Shown one piece after another: positions 9,836 to 22,423 of a stretch of 64,000 nucleotides of DNA. This stretch comes from Macrotis lagotis (Eukaryota; Chordata; Mammalia; Peramelemorphia; Peramelidae): assembly GCF_037893015.1 (NCBI RefSeq), contig NC_133658.1:282713869-282777868 (forward strand). Direction: 5' to 3'. The translations under genes and the position numbers were made by a program. Under the pieces are notes generated by a model. That model was not told the DNA's origin. It worked only from the letters and a program-made list of their open reading frames with translations, and made no database searches. Each line of letters opens with the position of its first letter. The stretch's first letter is position 1.

Positions 9836-10391
9836 GGTGAAGGAGCTATGGGTATCCCCATGTTCCTTATCTCCCCTAAACATTTATTTGAACCACTAAA
9901 CCAAGGCACCAGATTTCTCAACCTGACTCAATAAAGCAACTCCCCCTTTAAACACTGACTCAACCCAAAAAGTGACCTGCTGGCTATTCTATCTTAAAGG
10001 TCAATGGCCTGTAGTGTTGTCAGAAGGTAGATAGCCCCTAATCATAATATAGCCTAATTGTTAATAATAGTCTGTACCCACTGACTTCTAAGATCCAGTA
10101 GCTTTTTTTTTTTCAAACCAAGGGAGGAGGAAATAAGAAAGGGAAGGTGTAGAACACATGATTCCTTGCTAGAGAAGGTAAATTCAGGTAATTAATGCTG
10201 AGTTGGCACACAAACCCTAGGGACTGAACTGAATAAGGCTGCTTAGGGAAAAGATACAGCTGGGGCAGGAATGAATGGGGAAGCAATCTTTGAAGCAGAA
10301 TAAGAGCTCCACAGGATGCATGCAACCATACTGATAAGCCCCAAAACCCATGCCCTAAAAGAAACAAGGTTGGGCCCTCAAGAAAGAGACT

Positions 10392-10550
10392 GGGGGCAGC
10401 TAGGTGGCACAGTGGATAGAGCACTGGCCCTGGAGTCAGGAGTACCTGGGTTCAAATCCAGTCTCAGACACTTAATAATTACCTACCTGTGTGGCCTTGG
10501 GCAAGCCACTTAACCCCGTTTGCCTTGCAAAGAAAAAGAAGAAAAGAAAA
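10392..10550 (+). mobile_element. WSINE1-type SINE
   Basis: It starts GGGGGCAGCTAGGTGGCACA, carries GAGTACCTGGGTTCAAATCC and TTGCCTTGCAAAG, and ends in an AAG-rich tail. It is little diverged and so relatively young. Confidence 0.92.
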
Positions 10551-10639
10551 TTAATGCTTGAGATACATTAGAAATAAGATGGAGAATATCTTGTGAAAAT
10601 GCAGGCACTATTAGAAAAGTTAGCAGACAGCTGAGAAAT

Positions 10640-11150
10640 AGCATGGTATGGTAGGCAGAGCCCAGGATCTGTAATGAAATGAGTCCTATGTTTAAATTCT
10701 GGCTTAATGACCAGGGGTAAATCACTTAACCTCTTTGATATTCAGTTTCCTTATCTGTAAAATGGAGATGATTATATTTATAGTATTTTATAACTTAGAT
10801 TTAGAGTTAGAATAATTATAGCCTTTTTTGTTGTGCCTCCTATGTGCCAGACACTGGTAAACTCTTTACAAACATTTCATTTAATCCTGAGAGATATAAA
10901 CTGCTGCTATTATTATTATTATTATTATTATTTTATTATTCCCATTTTACAGTTTAGGGAAGAGAGGCCAGCAGCATCACTGTTCTACCTAGATGAGTAA
11001 GGGCCCTTAGAAGTCATCTAGTCCATCCCTCTCATTATTCAGCTGAAGAAATGGAAGTCCAGCAAAATTAAGTGAATTACTCCGGGTCACTGAGGTATTT
11101 GATAGTTTGATTCCAAAGCTAATGTGCTTTCCACTTCCCCATAATGCCTC
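10640..11150. mobile_element. old MIR-family pieces around an (ATT)n run
   Basis: Positions 10640-10770 resemble a plus-strand MIR (CAGTTTCCTTATCTGTAAAATGG). Positions 10840-10975 resemble a different MIR-type copy (ATGTGCCAGACACTGGTAAACT, then CCCATTTTACAGTTTAGGG) with an ATT microsatellite at 10908-10935. Positions 10990-11100 hold the same unnamed old repeat phrase seen at 8640 (AGTCATCTAGTCCATCCCTC). Confidence 0.6.
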
Positions 11151-11734
11151 TCACCATGTTGGGTTGTCACAAGACCGAAATCAATTACACTCTAAAGATC
11201 AGTCACCATTATTGTTATCGTTTGTGGAACTGAAATTATGAAAAGGAACGGAAATGAGATGACTTGATATCCATCTCCCCCCACCCAAGTTGTATAAGTA
11301 GCATGGCCTTGGAATTAATAACTTGCCCTGCAGGTTGGTACAAGCAGACTCAGCTTTTCTGAAATAAGTAATGTGGGTTGTGACTTTGTCCCCTAGAAGC
11401 CCAGACTGCCACTGAAGCTTAAGCAATGATGGGATAGGGCTAATTTGAGTCATAAAGTTTGGTAGATACTATCTATCTAAAGGAACTAGGGTAAGTCATT
11501 TACTCTGTTTGTCCATCTGTAAAAATAAAAGGGTTGGACAGGATATCTTTCAAACTCTTTCTAGCTCAAAAAATATGAGTTCTCCAAGTTGAAGGAAAAA
11601 AAAGATTCATGTAGTAATAAAAGCAACAAAATTAGGGAATACACAGAAGAAAAAGATCAGACTAGCATAAGAAAGGAGGTGGTGGTCCTTACAGAACTCT
11701 ATTGGGTTACCTTTTTTAACGTTCATTTCTTTTT
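11151..11734. other. unassigned intergenic sequence
   Basis: No exon or known repeat is clear. The phrase AAAAGGGTTGGACAGGATAT near 11527 is like a SINE 3' end, so part may be a worn SINE. Confidence 0.35.
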
Positions 11735-12100
11735 TTTATTTTTTAAATTAATTTTTATTAAAGATATTATTTGAGTTTTACAATTTTCCTCCCTATCTTG
11801 CTTCCTTCTCCCCCCCCCCCACAGAAAGCACTCTGTCAGTCTTTACTTTGTTTCCATGTTGTACCTTGATCCAAATTGGGTGTGATGAGAGAGAAATCAT
11901 ATCCTTAAAGAAGAGAAGTCTAAGAGGTGACAGGATCAGACAATAAGATATCTGTTTTATTCTAAATTAAAGGGAATAGTCCTTGAACTTTGTTGAAACT
12001 CCACAGCTCTTTATCTGGATACAGATGGCACTCTCCTTTGCACACAGCCCAAAATTGTTCCTGATTGTTACACTGATGGAATGAGCGAGTCCTTCAATTT
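11735..12100 (-). mobile_element. L1 3'UTR fragment
   Basis: The plus strand reads the reverse of an L1 3' end: AATTAATTTTTATTAAAGAT, a C-rich run, GTCAGTCTTTACTTTGTTTCC, then CTTTATCTGGATACAGATGG. The flanking TTTTTAACGTTCATTTC (11709) and AATTTAACATTCATTTC (12098) look like a target duplication. The same 3'UTR recurs at 24598-25076 and 28473-29449, so one L1 family gave all three. Confidence 0.88.
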
Positions 12101-12489
12101 AACATTCATTTCATTCATTTCTTCATTCAATTATTGATCAGAAAGAGTGTGAAAAATACAACTTCTTCCTAGTGAGTTTATATGGGGAAGTAAAACCTGC
12201 TCCACACTTAGTAAAGCAGACAAAAAATAAAAATAATAAAGAATAGCTCTCTTCTCCTCAGTCCTCCCCACCCCTCCCTCCCCCTGCATTTTGGGAGGAA
12301 TTGAGATGAGGCTGCTGCCAACTCCCCAGAGCGTTTCAATGACCACTCACAGGTTTAAGATTTTCATACTAATTCAACTTAAATTGGCAGTCTCACAGGT
12401 AGGCTAGGATGCAGGACTTGTGTGTAAGGCTTGCACATTCTAAGTTTAAAAGAAACTAAAGAAGCAATAAATCAGAAACTTCTGTGCAG
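12101..12489. other. unassigned intergenic sequence
   Basis: No gene or clear repeat is seen here apart from a pyrimidine-rich stretch at 12250-12290. Confidence 0.35.
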
Positions 12490-12730
12490 TTCATGAATAT
12501 CATAGGCAGAATTCTTAACTTAGGGTCTACAAACCCTATTTCTGAATTGATCTAGTAGTCTGTGAATTTAGAAGGGGGAAAAAATTACATATTTATTTTC
12601 ACTAACCTCTAGCAGAAATTTATTTCCTTCAATTATTTATTGATCCTTTTCCCCACCAGAGAATGGATCTGTAAGTAAGATTGCCAAAGGGGTCCAGAAC
12701 ACAAAATAGGTTTTGAACTTTTGAAAAAAT
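12490..12730. mobile_element. hAT-type MITE remnant, related to that at 9600
   Basis: The left end AGAATTCTTAACTTAGGGTC and the right portion CCAAAGGGGTCCAGAACACA with TAGGTTTTGAAC match the ends of the marsupial hAT MITE family. Inside it has TTCACTAACCTCTAGCAGAAA. It is diverged, with no frame. Confidence 0.5.
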
Positions 12731-12869
12731 TACAGCAAGAGAACCACGCGTACAACCCCCCCCATTAGTTTTCCCCCATTTTCCCCTCCTTTGTGCTCAT
12801 TTTTCTGAAAGAAGTAGATAAATCAACCTCTTTTCATATGGGAATAGTTGCTAATGAAATCAAATACAC

Positions 12870-13245
12870 TCCCATATTTTAACTGAGTCCTTCTGGACGA
12901 AAAACCTTTGCCTAAAGGAATAACTGTAATGGCAGGAATTTCTGGCTGGTTATCTGATAGAAGAGGACTCTTCTTGGCCCCAAAGGACAAAAGTAGGAGC
13001 AGCAGTTGGAAGTTAAATAGACAAATTTGGGTTCTATGTAAGGAAAAACTTCTGAACACAAGAGTTTTCCTAAAGTCAGTGAATTGCCTCTGGAGATATT
13101 GGGTTCTCTTCTCTCTTGGGGTCTTCATCTGAAGGCTGAATGAATATTTGTTGAACATTTTATACACGGGATTATTGGTCAGATATAAATTGGGCCTGTT
13201 CCAAATTGCTTCTGATATCTTTTCTTAGTTGAGATTCTATAATTT
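12870..13245 (+). repeat. ancient interspersed repeat of unnamed family
   Basis: The order of phrases is that of an old amniote repeat I have seen but cannot name: AAACTTCTGAACACAAGAG, GAATTGCCTCTGGAGATATT, TTGGGGTCTTCATCTGAAGG, and near the end GATTCTATAATTTTGTGG. Short frames on both strands here (up to 114 aa) have no similarity I recognise and are not called as genes. Confidence 0.4.
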
Positions 13246-15229
13246 TGTGGAAAAGAACGTTAGTTTGGGATACCTGTACTTCATAACCTCTCAGGAAGTC
13301 AGGGAGCATGATTCTTCACCAAATTGTATTTATAAATGGTAAAGAAAACTATTTTTTGGGGGGGTCTAATGTCATCAAATCTGTTTCATTAATTTTGAAA
13401 ATCTCAGTTTAACACTTTATGGTTCTGTCTGGACCTGATTTTACTTTGATAAGAAAGGAATTAACTCTGCTTTCACTAGTAGCATAGGGAATCCCCAGAG
13501 AAGAAAACTGTACCAGTGCATGTTGGCATCTTCTCTGCAACTTTTACTCTTGGAGAATTGTTTGGGGCTCTGAAAAGTCAGGTGATTTGCTCAGGATCAC
13601 ACAGCCAATATGTGTAAAAGCAAGGACTTGAAACCAGATCTTTCTGAATTCTGCATTGCCTCTAAATTTACTTTCATATTTGATTTAATGTCTGTCATAG
13701 TTGAAAAAGTTAACACAAAAATACATAGATCTAAATTGGAGAACATTAGTTCAGTTTATTAAATCATGATACTAAATTATTTTTACCTCATTGACCAATT
13801 TTGTGTAATGGAAGTAGCCAGAGAAAACCCTTAGGTGTGTGTTACTATTGGTGAAATCCTCCCTATGGACCCTGGAGCACCTGCAAGTATTCTATTTCCT
13901 TTAAACTTACCTTACAACAAAGAAAAGTTTGCATTTGGGTTCTCATCTGGAGCAGAGCATGCATAGAAAAGCCTACAACAACTTAACTTTATTTCTTTCT
14001 ATTGCCTGGCTTCCTTTAAGTGAGGAATCAATAAGTACTGTAAGCCTCAAACAGAAGAGACCATCATGAGTGACCTACTTTTCCCACATGAGTTGACATG
14101 AAGCCACATGGGTATGGTCCTTCTGTTACTACTTTCTCTCTTGTATCTATTTTTTTTCCATGCTTTATATAAGGATGTTTTGGGCAACACAAATTCAAAT
14201 ATATTATAATCTGCCCAAAGTGTGGAATTCACATTTTTTCCCCTCAGGATACATCACCTAAGAGAAGAGAAACATGACTATAACTGCTTATCATAGAAAC
14301 TGAGTCAGGGGGCTATTGACAATTCAGTTAAAAGATATTAGTAAAACTTAATTTTGCTCTTTTTAGATAAAATATTTAAAAATAGAACTTCTAAAATTTT
14401 CTTCCCATTCCACAATGTATTTTTCTCATGCTCCCACTTCAGAGATCACTTTGGAGTGACTTTTTAGCTATGAGAACCAAGCCTAAAACCACCTTTTAAT
14501 ATGAGTCAAATGATAGCATTATGATATTGGCATATATTGTTTGAGAAAACATATAAAAAGTCCTATGAATCCAGAAGATTTTAAGATAGCTTTTATTTTT
14601 TAATCATAGCTACTATCTACATAATTTTAAAATAATAAGGCATATATGCTTACATCTTTTATTTAGTGTGCAGAAGATATATTTGCTTATTAATTATAAT
14701 GATTTACAATTTGGTGAACCACTTTGCATCAACTCCAAAGACCCTCAATAGTCTTTTTGTGCCCACAGACTGAGAGTCAAGGATCTGAAAGTCATACTCT
14801 GTTCTATTGTGACTTAGAGGAGAATCGATTGCTGTGACCTACCCAGGAAAGCTGTCAGAACACACCTGGGGACAATACAAAAAAGAATTTAGGCATTTAT
14901 TCTATTAGCTCAGTGACAAATGACTTTTAATACAGAAATTAAGACTAAGATAATTTCCTGAGACTCAGTGACTTTTCCCACAGTTAGCAGCTAATCAAAG
15001 GGATGATTTGAACTCAGATTTTCTTGAGTTCAGTTCTCATATTTTATTCATTCCTCTATGTTACCTCTCATTAATGAGGATATTAGCTATATATTATGCC
15101 TTTATGATTTTGAACTAACAAATAAAAAGCCTACCTCATGACAGACATTATTTTAGGGACTCATCTTAAAAAGTAGATTTTGATTGATAAAATTGGTTTA
15201 AAAATTAATCATATCTTTTGGACAGATGA
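13246..15229. other. mostly unique AT-rich sequence with MIR scraps
   Basis: No exon is seen. MIR-like minus-strand scraps lie near 13560-13660 (GATTTGCTCAGGATCACACA) and 14935-15065 (GATTTGAACTCAGATTTTCT). The remainder is AT-rich and unassigned. Confidence 0.4.
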
Positions 15230-15548
15230 TAATTTTTTTTATCATAAGTCCTTGTACCTGAATACAAATTGAAGCATACTTTTTTTCCCCACCTTATTTT
15301 TTTTTTTTTGATGTTTCTCTTTTTTTGGGTGGAGGGGTTATGTTTACTTTTTCAACATGACCATTGTGGTAATGTATTTCATGAAAACATATTTTTAATC
15401 TATATCAAGTAAATTAACTTCTCAGCATTGGGAAGTAGGGTAGGAGGAAGGGAGAGAATTTGGGATTCAAGGTTTTGGAATGAAATGTTGAAATTTATTT
15501 TTGCATGTAACTGGGGGGAATAAAATAAAAATAAAAAACAAAAAAATG
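15230..15548 (+). mobile_element. L1 3'UTR fragment
   Basis: The order is CTGAATACAAATTGAAGCA, a T-rich tract, TGGTAATGTATTTCATGAAA, a GGGTAGGAGGAAGGGAGAG tract and TTGCATGTAACTGGGGGGAA with an AATAAAATAAAAATAAA tail. This is the 3' end of an older marsupial L1. Confidence 0.75.
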
Positions 15549-16089
15549 TAATTATATCAATTTCAATTTCTCCCCTAACTTTTGGAGTTTCTTCCCCCCT
15601 CACCTCTATGACTAGAATTTTCTGAGGGTACAAATAGGAGCGTTTCATATTGAAGTGTTAAGTGCTACCTTGGATTAGAGTTAGGCCAAGTCCAAATCCC
15701 AGGACTTGATCTGAGTTCCATGACTGGTGCCAGACTCCATTTTCTCTAAGCTAAGTTTTCCAGATTTGTTCTTCTCCTCAGTCCTAATTGTGTTTTGGAT
15801 AATAAAGCATCTCCTGTTACCTAGTAGTGTAGGGGTAGGAATTCCAAGGAGCATTCTAATGCCCTCTGACTCTGGTGAGTATATTTACACTAGGAGAATT
15901 CTTTGTACTTCAGAGTCAAACTGATCAACTCCTCTTCCCTCTCATGTCATGTTCCCCAATTCTGGAGCTCTGAACCAAAAAACAGAGATGCACTTAGTAT
16001 TTGACTGGTCCCTAGAGCATGGCTATGGCTCTGCTATTCTCCTAAAGAGAACACCCCTGAACAAAGACCAAAGACTACCTTTAATTTAA
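15549..16089. other. unassigned intergenic sequence
   Basis: No exon or clear repeat is seen. Short frames are not conserved in any way I can recognise. Confidence 0.35.
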
Positions 16090-16322
16090 AAAAAAAACCC
16101 TACCGTTATCTTATTATATAATTTTCCTATCTATTTTATTTTATTTTATTTTTCCCTAAGGATATGATTTCTCTCTCAACATATTCAGTTTAGATCAATG
16201 TATAGCATGAAACAATGTAAAGACTAACAGACTGCTTTCTGTGGGGAGTGGGGGGAGGGAATGGAGATCAGGGGAAAAACTGTAAAATTCAAAAATAAAT
16301 AAATAAAATTTAAAAGAAAAGA
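16090..16322 (+). mobile_element. L1 3'UTR fragment
   Basis: It carries GGATATGATTTCTCTCTCAA, ATGTAAAGACTAACAGACTG, TTTCTGTGGGGAGTGGGGGG and an AAATAAATAAATAAAATTT tail. This is the same 3'UTR type as 53130-53530. Confidence 0.8.
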
Positions 16323-18280
16323 CAACCCCCCATTCTCAGTTAATAATTACTAGGTACCTGTAAGTAAATATAAAGCCAGGAAACACAAAGGAGATATAGT
16401 ATCTACCCTTAAATCACCCAAATGGGGGGATAAAGATGGGAAAACAGTTTATTTTTGTCTTTTAAACAATACCACTTTCACTTCTGATAAGAATAAAGGG
16501 TTAGAGTTAAGAGGAGCATAAGTAGAACTCACTCTGTCTATTAATTGGGGTTTGTTTCTAGCTAATCTGGATAATAAAAATCTCTAGTATTATATAATCC
16601 TTTATAGTTTGAGAAGAGCTGGGAGGCTGGTGTGATTATTTTTACAATTCACAGGTGAGAAAAATGAAATAGATATATGTTTGTCCAGGGTCATTCAGAT
16701 AGTGTCTGAGTTCAGATTTGAACTAGGTATTTTTTAGCTCCAGATCCAACACTCAACCCCCCCACCCCCATCCCCCAACATCGGCCTCCAGAGGAAAAGT
16801 TCTGTTCTTCACCTAAAGGAACATATGTAAAATACAAAATGTGTATTTTGTTTTCAAATACTGTCTCTTAAGAGATATGTTATAAAAATAGTATGCTTTG
16901 ACTTTTGTGTCCCTAAGGCCTCTCCTCCCATTCTTTCAGAACAAATCAGAAAACAAGGATGAAATCAGGATAGGGAGATTTCTCTGGCAAACAGATAAGA
17001 TCCAGGGCCTAAAAAGCAGGGAGTAAACCCACTCTGGACAAATTATATATGCCAGAAAAGAAAGAATTTTTTTTAAAGTCATTAACTTCCCATCAAGTCT
17101 TTACCTGAGAGTGGGGTTGGAAGAATTTAGTTCTAGAATTTGGCTCTGAGCCAAAGTTAACCCTGATCAAACATGAAACAACTAAGTCTCCTTTGAATAA
17201 CTAAATGGCCGGAAATGAGCTGGCCAGGCTCCAGGTAGTGGAAAAAAAAAAGAGGGTGTGGACAATGAACTGGACTTTGGTCAGGTCAATGGAATAGACA
17301 CATCTCTCTTTAATAATACTGGTTACCTTCATACCTTTTAATGTGAGAGATTGTAATTTTTGAGAAATTTTTTCACTGGAATTCATACAAATGAAACATC
17401 AGATAAACATTTTGTGGGCATTTATTTAAAAATCAATAGATTTTGAGCTGTCCAGTCTGTTCTTGCCTATCTTGTACAAAATTATAATTCATTTGTATAA
17501 ACTCACTCCTGTGGATAAAGTGAGTTTCTGAAAGATAGCTCCAGGGCTTAAGTAAGAAACTATTGGTGCTCCTGCCAGAAAGACTCATGGGAACATATCT
17601 GTCACTTAGTCCCATGCTTTACAGGGAACCTATCAAGGTTATTCATCTTCTGGGCAGCTTGATTTATTGTCCCCTGGTTTCAGTCCCACATGAGACCATG
17701 GAACTATAAGTAGCTGACGCTATACTTTTCCTCTCCCAAGGAATAAATTTCTGTTTTAGAATGCTGAGCCAGGGAAGAAAGTGGGGCAGAGACAAGGAAA
17801 CCCAAGGCAGGAGGTGAGGTAAGGTAAGGTAAGGACTCAAGAGATGGGGCTATAAAATAAAAAGGAAATATTGGTGCTACATAGTGCCGTGAGTTCATAA
17901 AGTAGCAATATCTCTTCTATCTAGAACTCGGCTATCTAATGCCCTCACCTATTGAGATCATTCATGAGGATGTAGGTCTTCACAGAACTGAACAACTTTG
18001 CCCTCTGGGATCAGATGTGGGAGCATACTGTGATGCTGAATGGTTTACCTTGGATTCAAACATAACATTATATGATTTTTGATACCTTTTCTCACCCTTT
18101 TATTGACTATGAGGGCTACTCCATTTCTTCTAAGGGATTCTTATCCCTTATGTAGTAATCACCTGAGTTAAATTCACCCATTTGCATCCATTTTAAGTTT
18201 ACTGATACCCAAAATGTTGATGTTTAATCTTTCTATCTTTTGTTTGATCACATCCAGCTTCAAAAACTGGGCTTGATACA
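16323..18280. other. mostly unique sequence
   Basis: No host exon is seen. A MIR-like minus-strand scrap lies at 16615-16745 (TTTGTCCAGGGTCATTCAGA). A small GGTAA tandem (17817-17833) is the only other structure. Short minus-strand frames of 60-64 aa show no recognisable domain. Confidence 0.4.
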
Positions 18281-18404
18281 ACATGACTAAAATGGAAATG
18301 TATTAAACATGACTGTACTATATAACCTATATCAGATTACTCTCTCTCATGGGGAAGGGGTAAGGAAGAGAGGGAAGGAGAAATATGTGACACTCAGAAT
18401 CTTC
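18281..18404 (+). mobile_element. short L1 3' end
   Basis: It contains TATAACCTATATCAGATTAC and a GGGGAAGGGGTAAGGAAGAG tract, then CTTCTTTTT. This is an old, truncated L1 3' end that meets the SINE pair that follows. Confidence 0.6.
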
Positions 18405-18525
18405 TTTTTAAATTTTTTTATTTAAGGAAGTGGGATTAAGTGACTTGCCCAAGATCACACAGCTAAAGCAATTATTAGGTGTCTGAGACTGGATTTGAAT
18501 TCAGGTCCTCCTGACTCCAGGGCTA
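18405..18525 (-). mobile_element. WSINE1-type SINE, head truncated
   Basis: The reverse SINE runs from the T-rich tail to CTCCAGGGCTAG and lacks the tRNA head. It abuts a plus-strand copy at 18526 with no spacer, so the two form an inverted pair. Confidence 0.8.
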
Positions 18526-18671
18526 GTTAAGTGGTACAGTAGATAGAGCACTGGTCCTGGAGTCAGGAGAATCTGAGTTCAAATCCAGCCTCAGATACTT
18601 AATAATTACCAAGTTGTATGATCTTGGGCAAGTCACTTAACCCCATTGCCTTGCAAAAAAAAAAAGAAAAA
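18526..18671 (+). mobile_element. WSINE1-type SINE, start truncated
   Basis: It begins at GTTAAGTGGTACAGTAGATA, so the first bases of the head are missing or altered, and it ends CCATTGCCTTGCAAAAAAA. It is diverged by about a tenth from the consensus by eye. Confidence 0.85.
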
Positions 18672-18842
18672 ATACTTTTTATCTCAGGAAATTAAGGAAG
18701 ATTTCATGAAATAGCACCTAATCATTGAAATTTGAGAGAGATGTCAATAACCAGAGATATTAAAAAGATGTGTATCAGGACTGGGAATGGACAGACTGCA
18801 TGATCAACAGTGGTTCAAGAAAGGACATTAAAATAAAGAACA

Positions 18843-19038
18843 GGGCGGCTAGGTGGCACAGTGGATAAAGCACTGGCCCTGGAGTCAGGAGTACCTGGGT
18901 TCAAATCCGGTCTTAGACACTTAATGATTACCTAGCTGTGTGGCCTTGGGCAAGCCACTTAACCCCATTTGCCTTGCAAAAACTTAAATAAATAAATAAA
19001 TAGATAGATAGATAAATAGATAAATAAATAAATAAATA
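18843..19038 (+). mobile_element. WSINE1-type SINE with long AAAT/GATA tail
   Basis: It is full-length with head GGCGGCTAGGTGGCACAGTG. The tail has grown into an (AAAT)n/(GATA)n microsatellite over 18984-19038. The flanking repeat TAAAGAACAG / TTAAGAACAG fits a target duplication. Confidence 0.93.
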
Positions 19039-19637
19039 AATAAATAAAATTAAGAACAGTCAGTAGTAGTACAATTTACTTCATATGAAGGGGAAAGAAG
19101 GCACAATCTAGTAGAATTTTTTTTATACCAAATTAAGTTTGTTTCATATTCTCCAGGACAATAGTCTTCAATTTTTTTTGATTGGGCACACCTATAAGTT
19201 TTTTTTAATGGAAGAATGTACCCACATTGTATGCATATTAATTTATAAATCATGTTCATGTACTACTATACTAACATATTGTATCTATTATAAAATATAC
19301 ACAAAATAGAAATTTTTAAAAGGAAATAAAAATGAAATTTTTAAAATGAGCATGATCAGAAACAAAAATGATAGGTATTTAAAAGAAGCAGGAGAGATTA
19401 AGAAAATGTGACATGAATACACAAAAGAATTATATGAGAAAGATCTTAACATCACTGATAAACAAAATGCTATGATTACTGAACTAGAGATAGATACCCA
19501 GAAAAATGAAGTCAAGTGGGCCTTAAGAAGCACTGTGAACAATAAGGCTAGTAGAAGTAATGGAATTCTAGCTGAGCTATTTAAAATCCTAAAATATGGT
19601 GCTGTTAAAATGTTGCATCCAATATACCTACAAATTT

Positions 19638-22423
19638 TTTTTATTTTAACATTTTGTTTTCCAATTATATACAGTAGTAATATGTACCCATCATTTTTTG
19701 CAAGGCTCTGAATTCTACAATTTTTCCCCCCTCCTCCCTTCCCTCCCCCCCAAGACTGTCTGACAGTCTCCACTGTTGTAAATTGAATGTTATAAGAATA
19801 AACATAAGAATAAACATAAACCCCCCTCCCCACCAAGAAAATGGGAAACCTCAAGAATAGAGAGGAAAAAAATGTACTTTAGTCTATGTTCAGATTTCAA
19901 TGGCTGTCTCTGGGGTGAGTTGCTTTCTTTATCATAAGTCCACTAGAGAAGTTGCTTCAGTATTTTTCCCTCAGATGCTATTACTAGTTGTACCTCCACT
20001 CTACTTCTCCCCACTGTCATTTATTCTGTTCTCTCTCTCCTTTCATCCTGGCCCTGTCCAAAAGTGAGTACCCTCTCCCTCCATCTTCCCTCTCTTCTAT
20101 CACCTATTCCCCCCTTCCCTGCCCCCATTCCCTCTCATCCAGTCCCTTTCCTCCCATCCTTCTACAGGGCAAGACAGATTTCCTCACCCTACTAAGTGTG
20201 CATGTCATTTCCTCCCTGGGCCATTTCCAATGAGAATGAAGGCTCACTCATTCCCCTTTGCCTTCCCTCCACTCCTCCATTGAAAATGCTTTTTTTTTTT
20301 TGACTCTTAATGTGAAATCTCTCAGCTTCTCCTTCATCTTCCTTTCCTTCCTCCCAGTACTTTCCCACATCACCCATTGACTCCATCCCTTTACTACATC
20401 ATACCATTATATTCCGCTCCTCCTTATATCCTGTCTATATATGCTCCTTCTAACAACTCTTATAAATGAGAAAGTTCATATGAGTTATCAATATCTTCTT
20501 CCAGTGCAGGAATACAAATAGTTCAACATCATCAAGTTCCTCATAGTTAGTTCCTCTTGTCCACTCCCTCTATGGTTCACCAGCATCCTGTACTTGGAGA
20601 TCAAACTTTCTGTTCAGCTCTGGTCATCTCATTAGGAAATTTTGAAAGTCCTCTGTTTCGTTGAAAAGCCATCTTTTCCCCTGAAAGTGGATGTTCGGTT
20701 TTCCTGGGTAGTTGATTCTTGGTTGTAAACCAAGATTCTTTTGCCTTCCAGAATATCATATTCCAATCCCTAGGAGCCCTTAATTGTAGATGCTTCCAGA
20801 TCCTATGTAATCCTGACTATGGAGCCTCAGTAGTTGAATTGTCTGTTTCTGGCAGCTTTTCGAATTTTCTCTTTGATTTGGGAGTTTTAGAATTTGGCTA
20901 TAATATTCCTGGAAGTTTTTCTTTTGGGATCCCTTTCAGGGGGTGACTAGTGAATTCTCTTGATTTCTATTTTACCCTCTCCTTCTAGGATCTCAGGGTA
21001 ATTTTGCTGTATTATTTCTTGAAAAATGAAGTCTAGGCTCTTTTCCTGTTCATGGCTTGCAAGGTAGCCCAATAATTGTTAAATAATTTCTTCTGGATCT
21101 GTTTTTGAGGTTGGTTGTTTTTCCAATGAGATATTTCACATTTTCTTCTAATTTTTGGCTTTTTTGGAAGACTTTTATTTTTTCCTGATTTCTTGCAGTC
21201 ATCAGCTTTCTTTAGTTGCATTTTGCATTTGAAGGAGTTATTTTCATCAGAAAGCTTTTTTATCTCTTTCTCCAGCTGGTCAATTTTGCTTTTTAAGGCA
21301 TTCTTCTCCTCATTTGCCTTTTGTTTTGCTTTTTCCATTAGGCCTAAACTGGTTTTTAGCATATTATTTTCTTCAGTATTTTTTTTATTTCTTTCACCAA
21401 GTTTTTGATTTGGTTTTCATGATTTTTCTGCATTGCTCTCATTTCTCCTCCCAATTTTTCCTCCACCTCCTTTAATTGCCTTTTTTTTTTTTTTTAGGTT
21501 TTTGCAAGGCAAATGGAGTTAAGTGGCTTGCCCAAGGCCACACAGCTAGGACTTTATTAAGTGTCTGAGACTGGATTTGAACCCAGGTACTCCTGACTCC
21601 AGGGAAGGTGCTTTATCTACTGAGCCACCTAGCCACCCCCCTTAATTGCTTTTCAAAGTCTTTTTTTTTTTGAGCTCATCCACAGTCTGAGCCCATTTTC
21701 TATTTCTCTTGGAGGTTTTGGATATGGAAGCTTCGATTTTGTCATCATCTGAGTATGTGTTTTGATTTTCTGTAGGACTAATGTAATTCTCTATGGTCAG
21801 ATTCTTTTTTCGGCTGTTTACTCATTTCCTCAGCCCAAGGCTAATTTACTGTACTTCCAAGGCTTTGGGTTTTTTTTTTGGGGGGGACACCCCAATGGGA
21901 CCTTTATTCCTCCAAGATCTTATGCTCTTTTGCCTGTGTTTTGATATGTAGATGACCACAGCACTGCCCTCTGCCCTGAGGCTATAAGCTGGGGATCCAG
22001 CTTTGGTGATTTACTATGAAAGCCCAAACTGCAACTGGGTCTGAGTGTAGACAAACAGCAGAGTCCTACCCCAAGGAGTTGTGGGCTGCTTTCTCACTGC
22101 TTGTTCTGTGGCTAGTGCTCCTCACTCCAAGCTCACCCAGGTGAAGCAGACTTCTCTCACCGCCCCTTCAGGCTGCTGCAGGTGATCTCTGGGCTGGGCT
22201 GGGCTGTGCGGAGGCTTTTATTCCAACCTCTGGTCCTGGTGAAGCACACCTTTCCTGTGGAACTTCTAAGTTATCTTGGACTGGGAAAATGTATCACTCA
22301 GTCTTTCTGTGGGTTCTGCCCCTCTAAATTTTGGCTAGAGCCATTCTTTGTTTTTTTGAGGTTCAGGGGTTGGAGTTGTCGGGGAATGCTGCCTTTATGC
22401 TGCCATCTTGGTTCCACCCCCCC
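19638..22423 (-). mobile_element. HAL1-like element (L1 ORF1 without ORF2), family A
   Basis: The exact 17-bp repeat AATATACCTACAAATTT at 19621-19637 and 22424-22440 marks the target duplication. From its 5' end (GCCATCTTGGTTCC near 22400) it has a GC-rich 5'UTR to about 21840, ORF1 from about 21810 to 20640, and about 1 kb of pyrimidine-rich 3'UTR ending in poly-T on the plus strand. The ORF1 coiled coil is visible (KLKTSLGLMEKAKQ-like, then LEKEIKKLSDENNSF). There is no ORF2. Several frame breaks exist. The net length without its SINE is about 2.6 kb, as in the copy at 27214-36283. Confidence 0.85.
21481..21640 (-). mobile_element. WSINE1-type SINE inside the HAL1-like element
   Basis: The flanking repeat CCTTTAATTGCC / CCTTAATTGCTT fits a target duplication. 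It interrupts the ORF1 coding stretch of the host element, so it is younger than that element, which is younger than the BovB copy. Confidence 0.93.
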
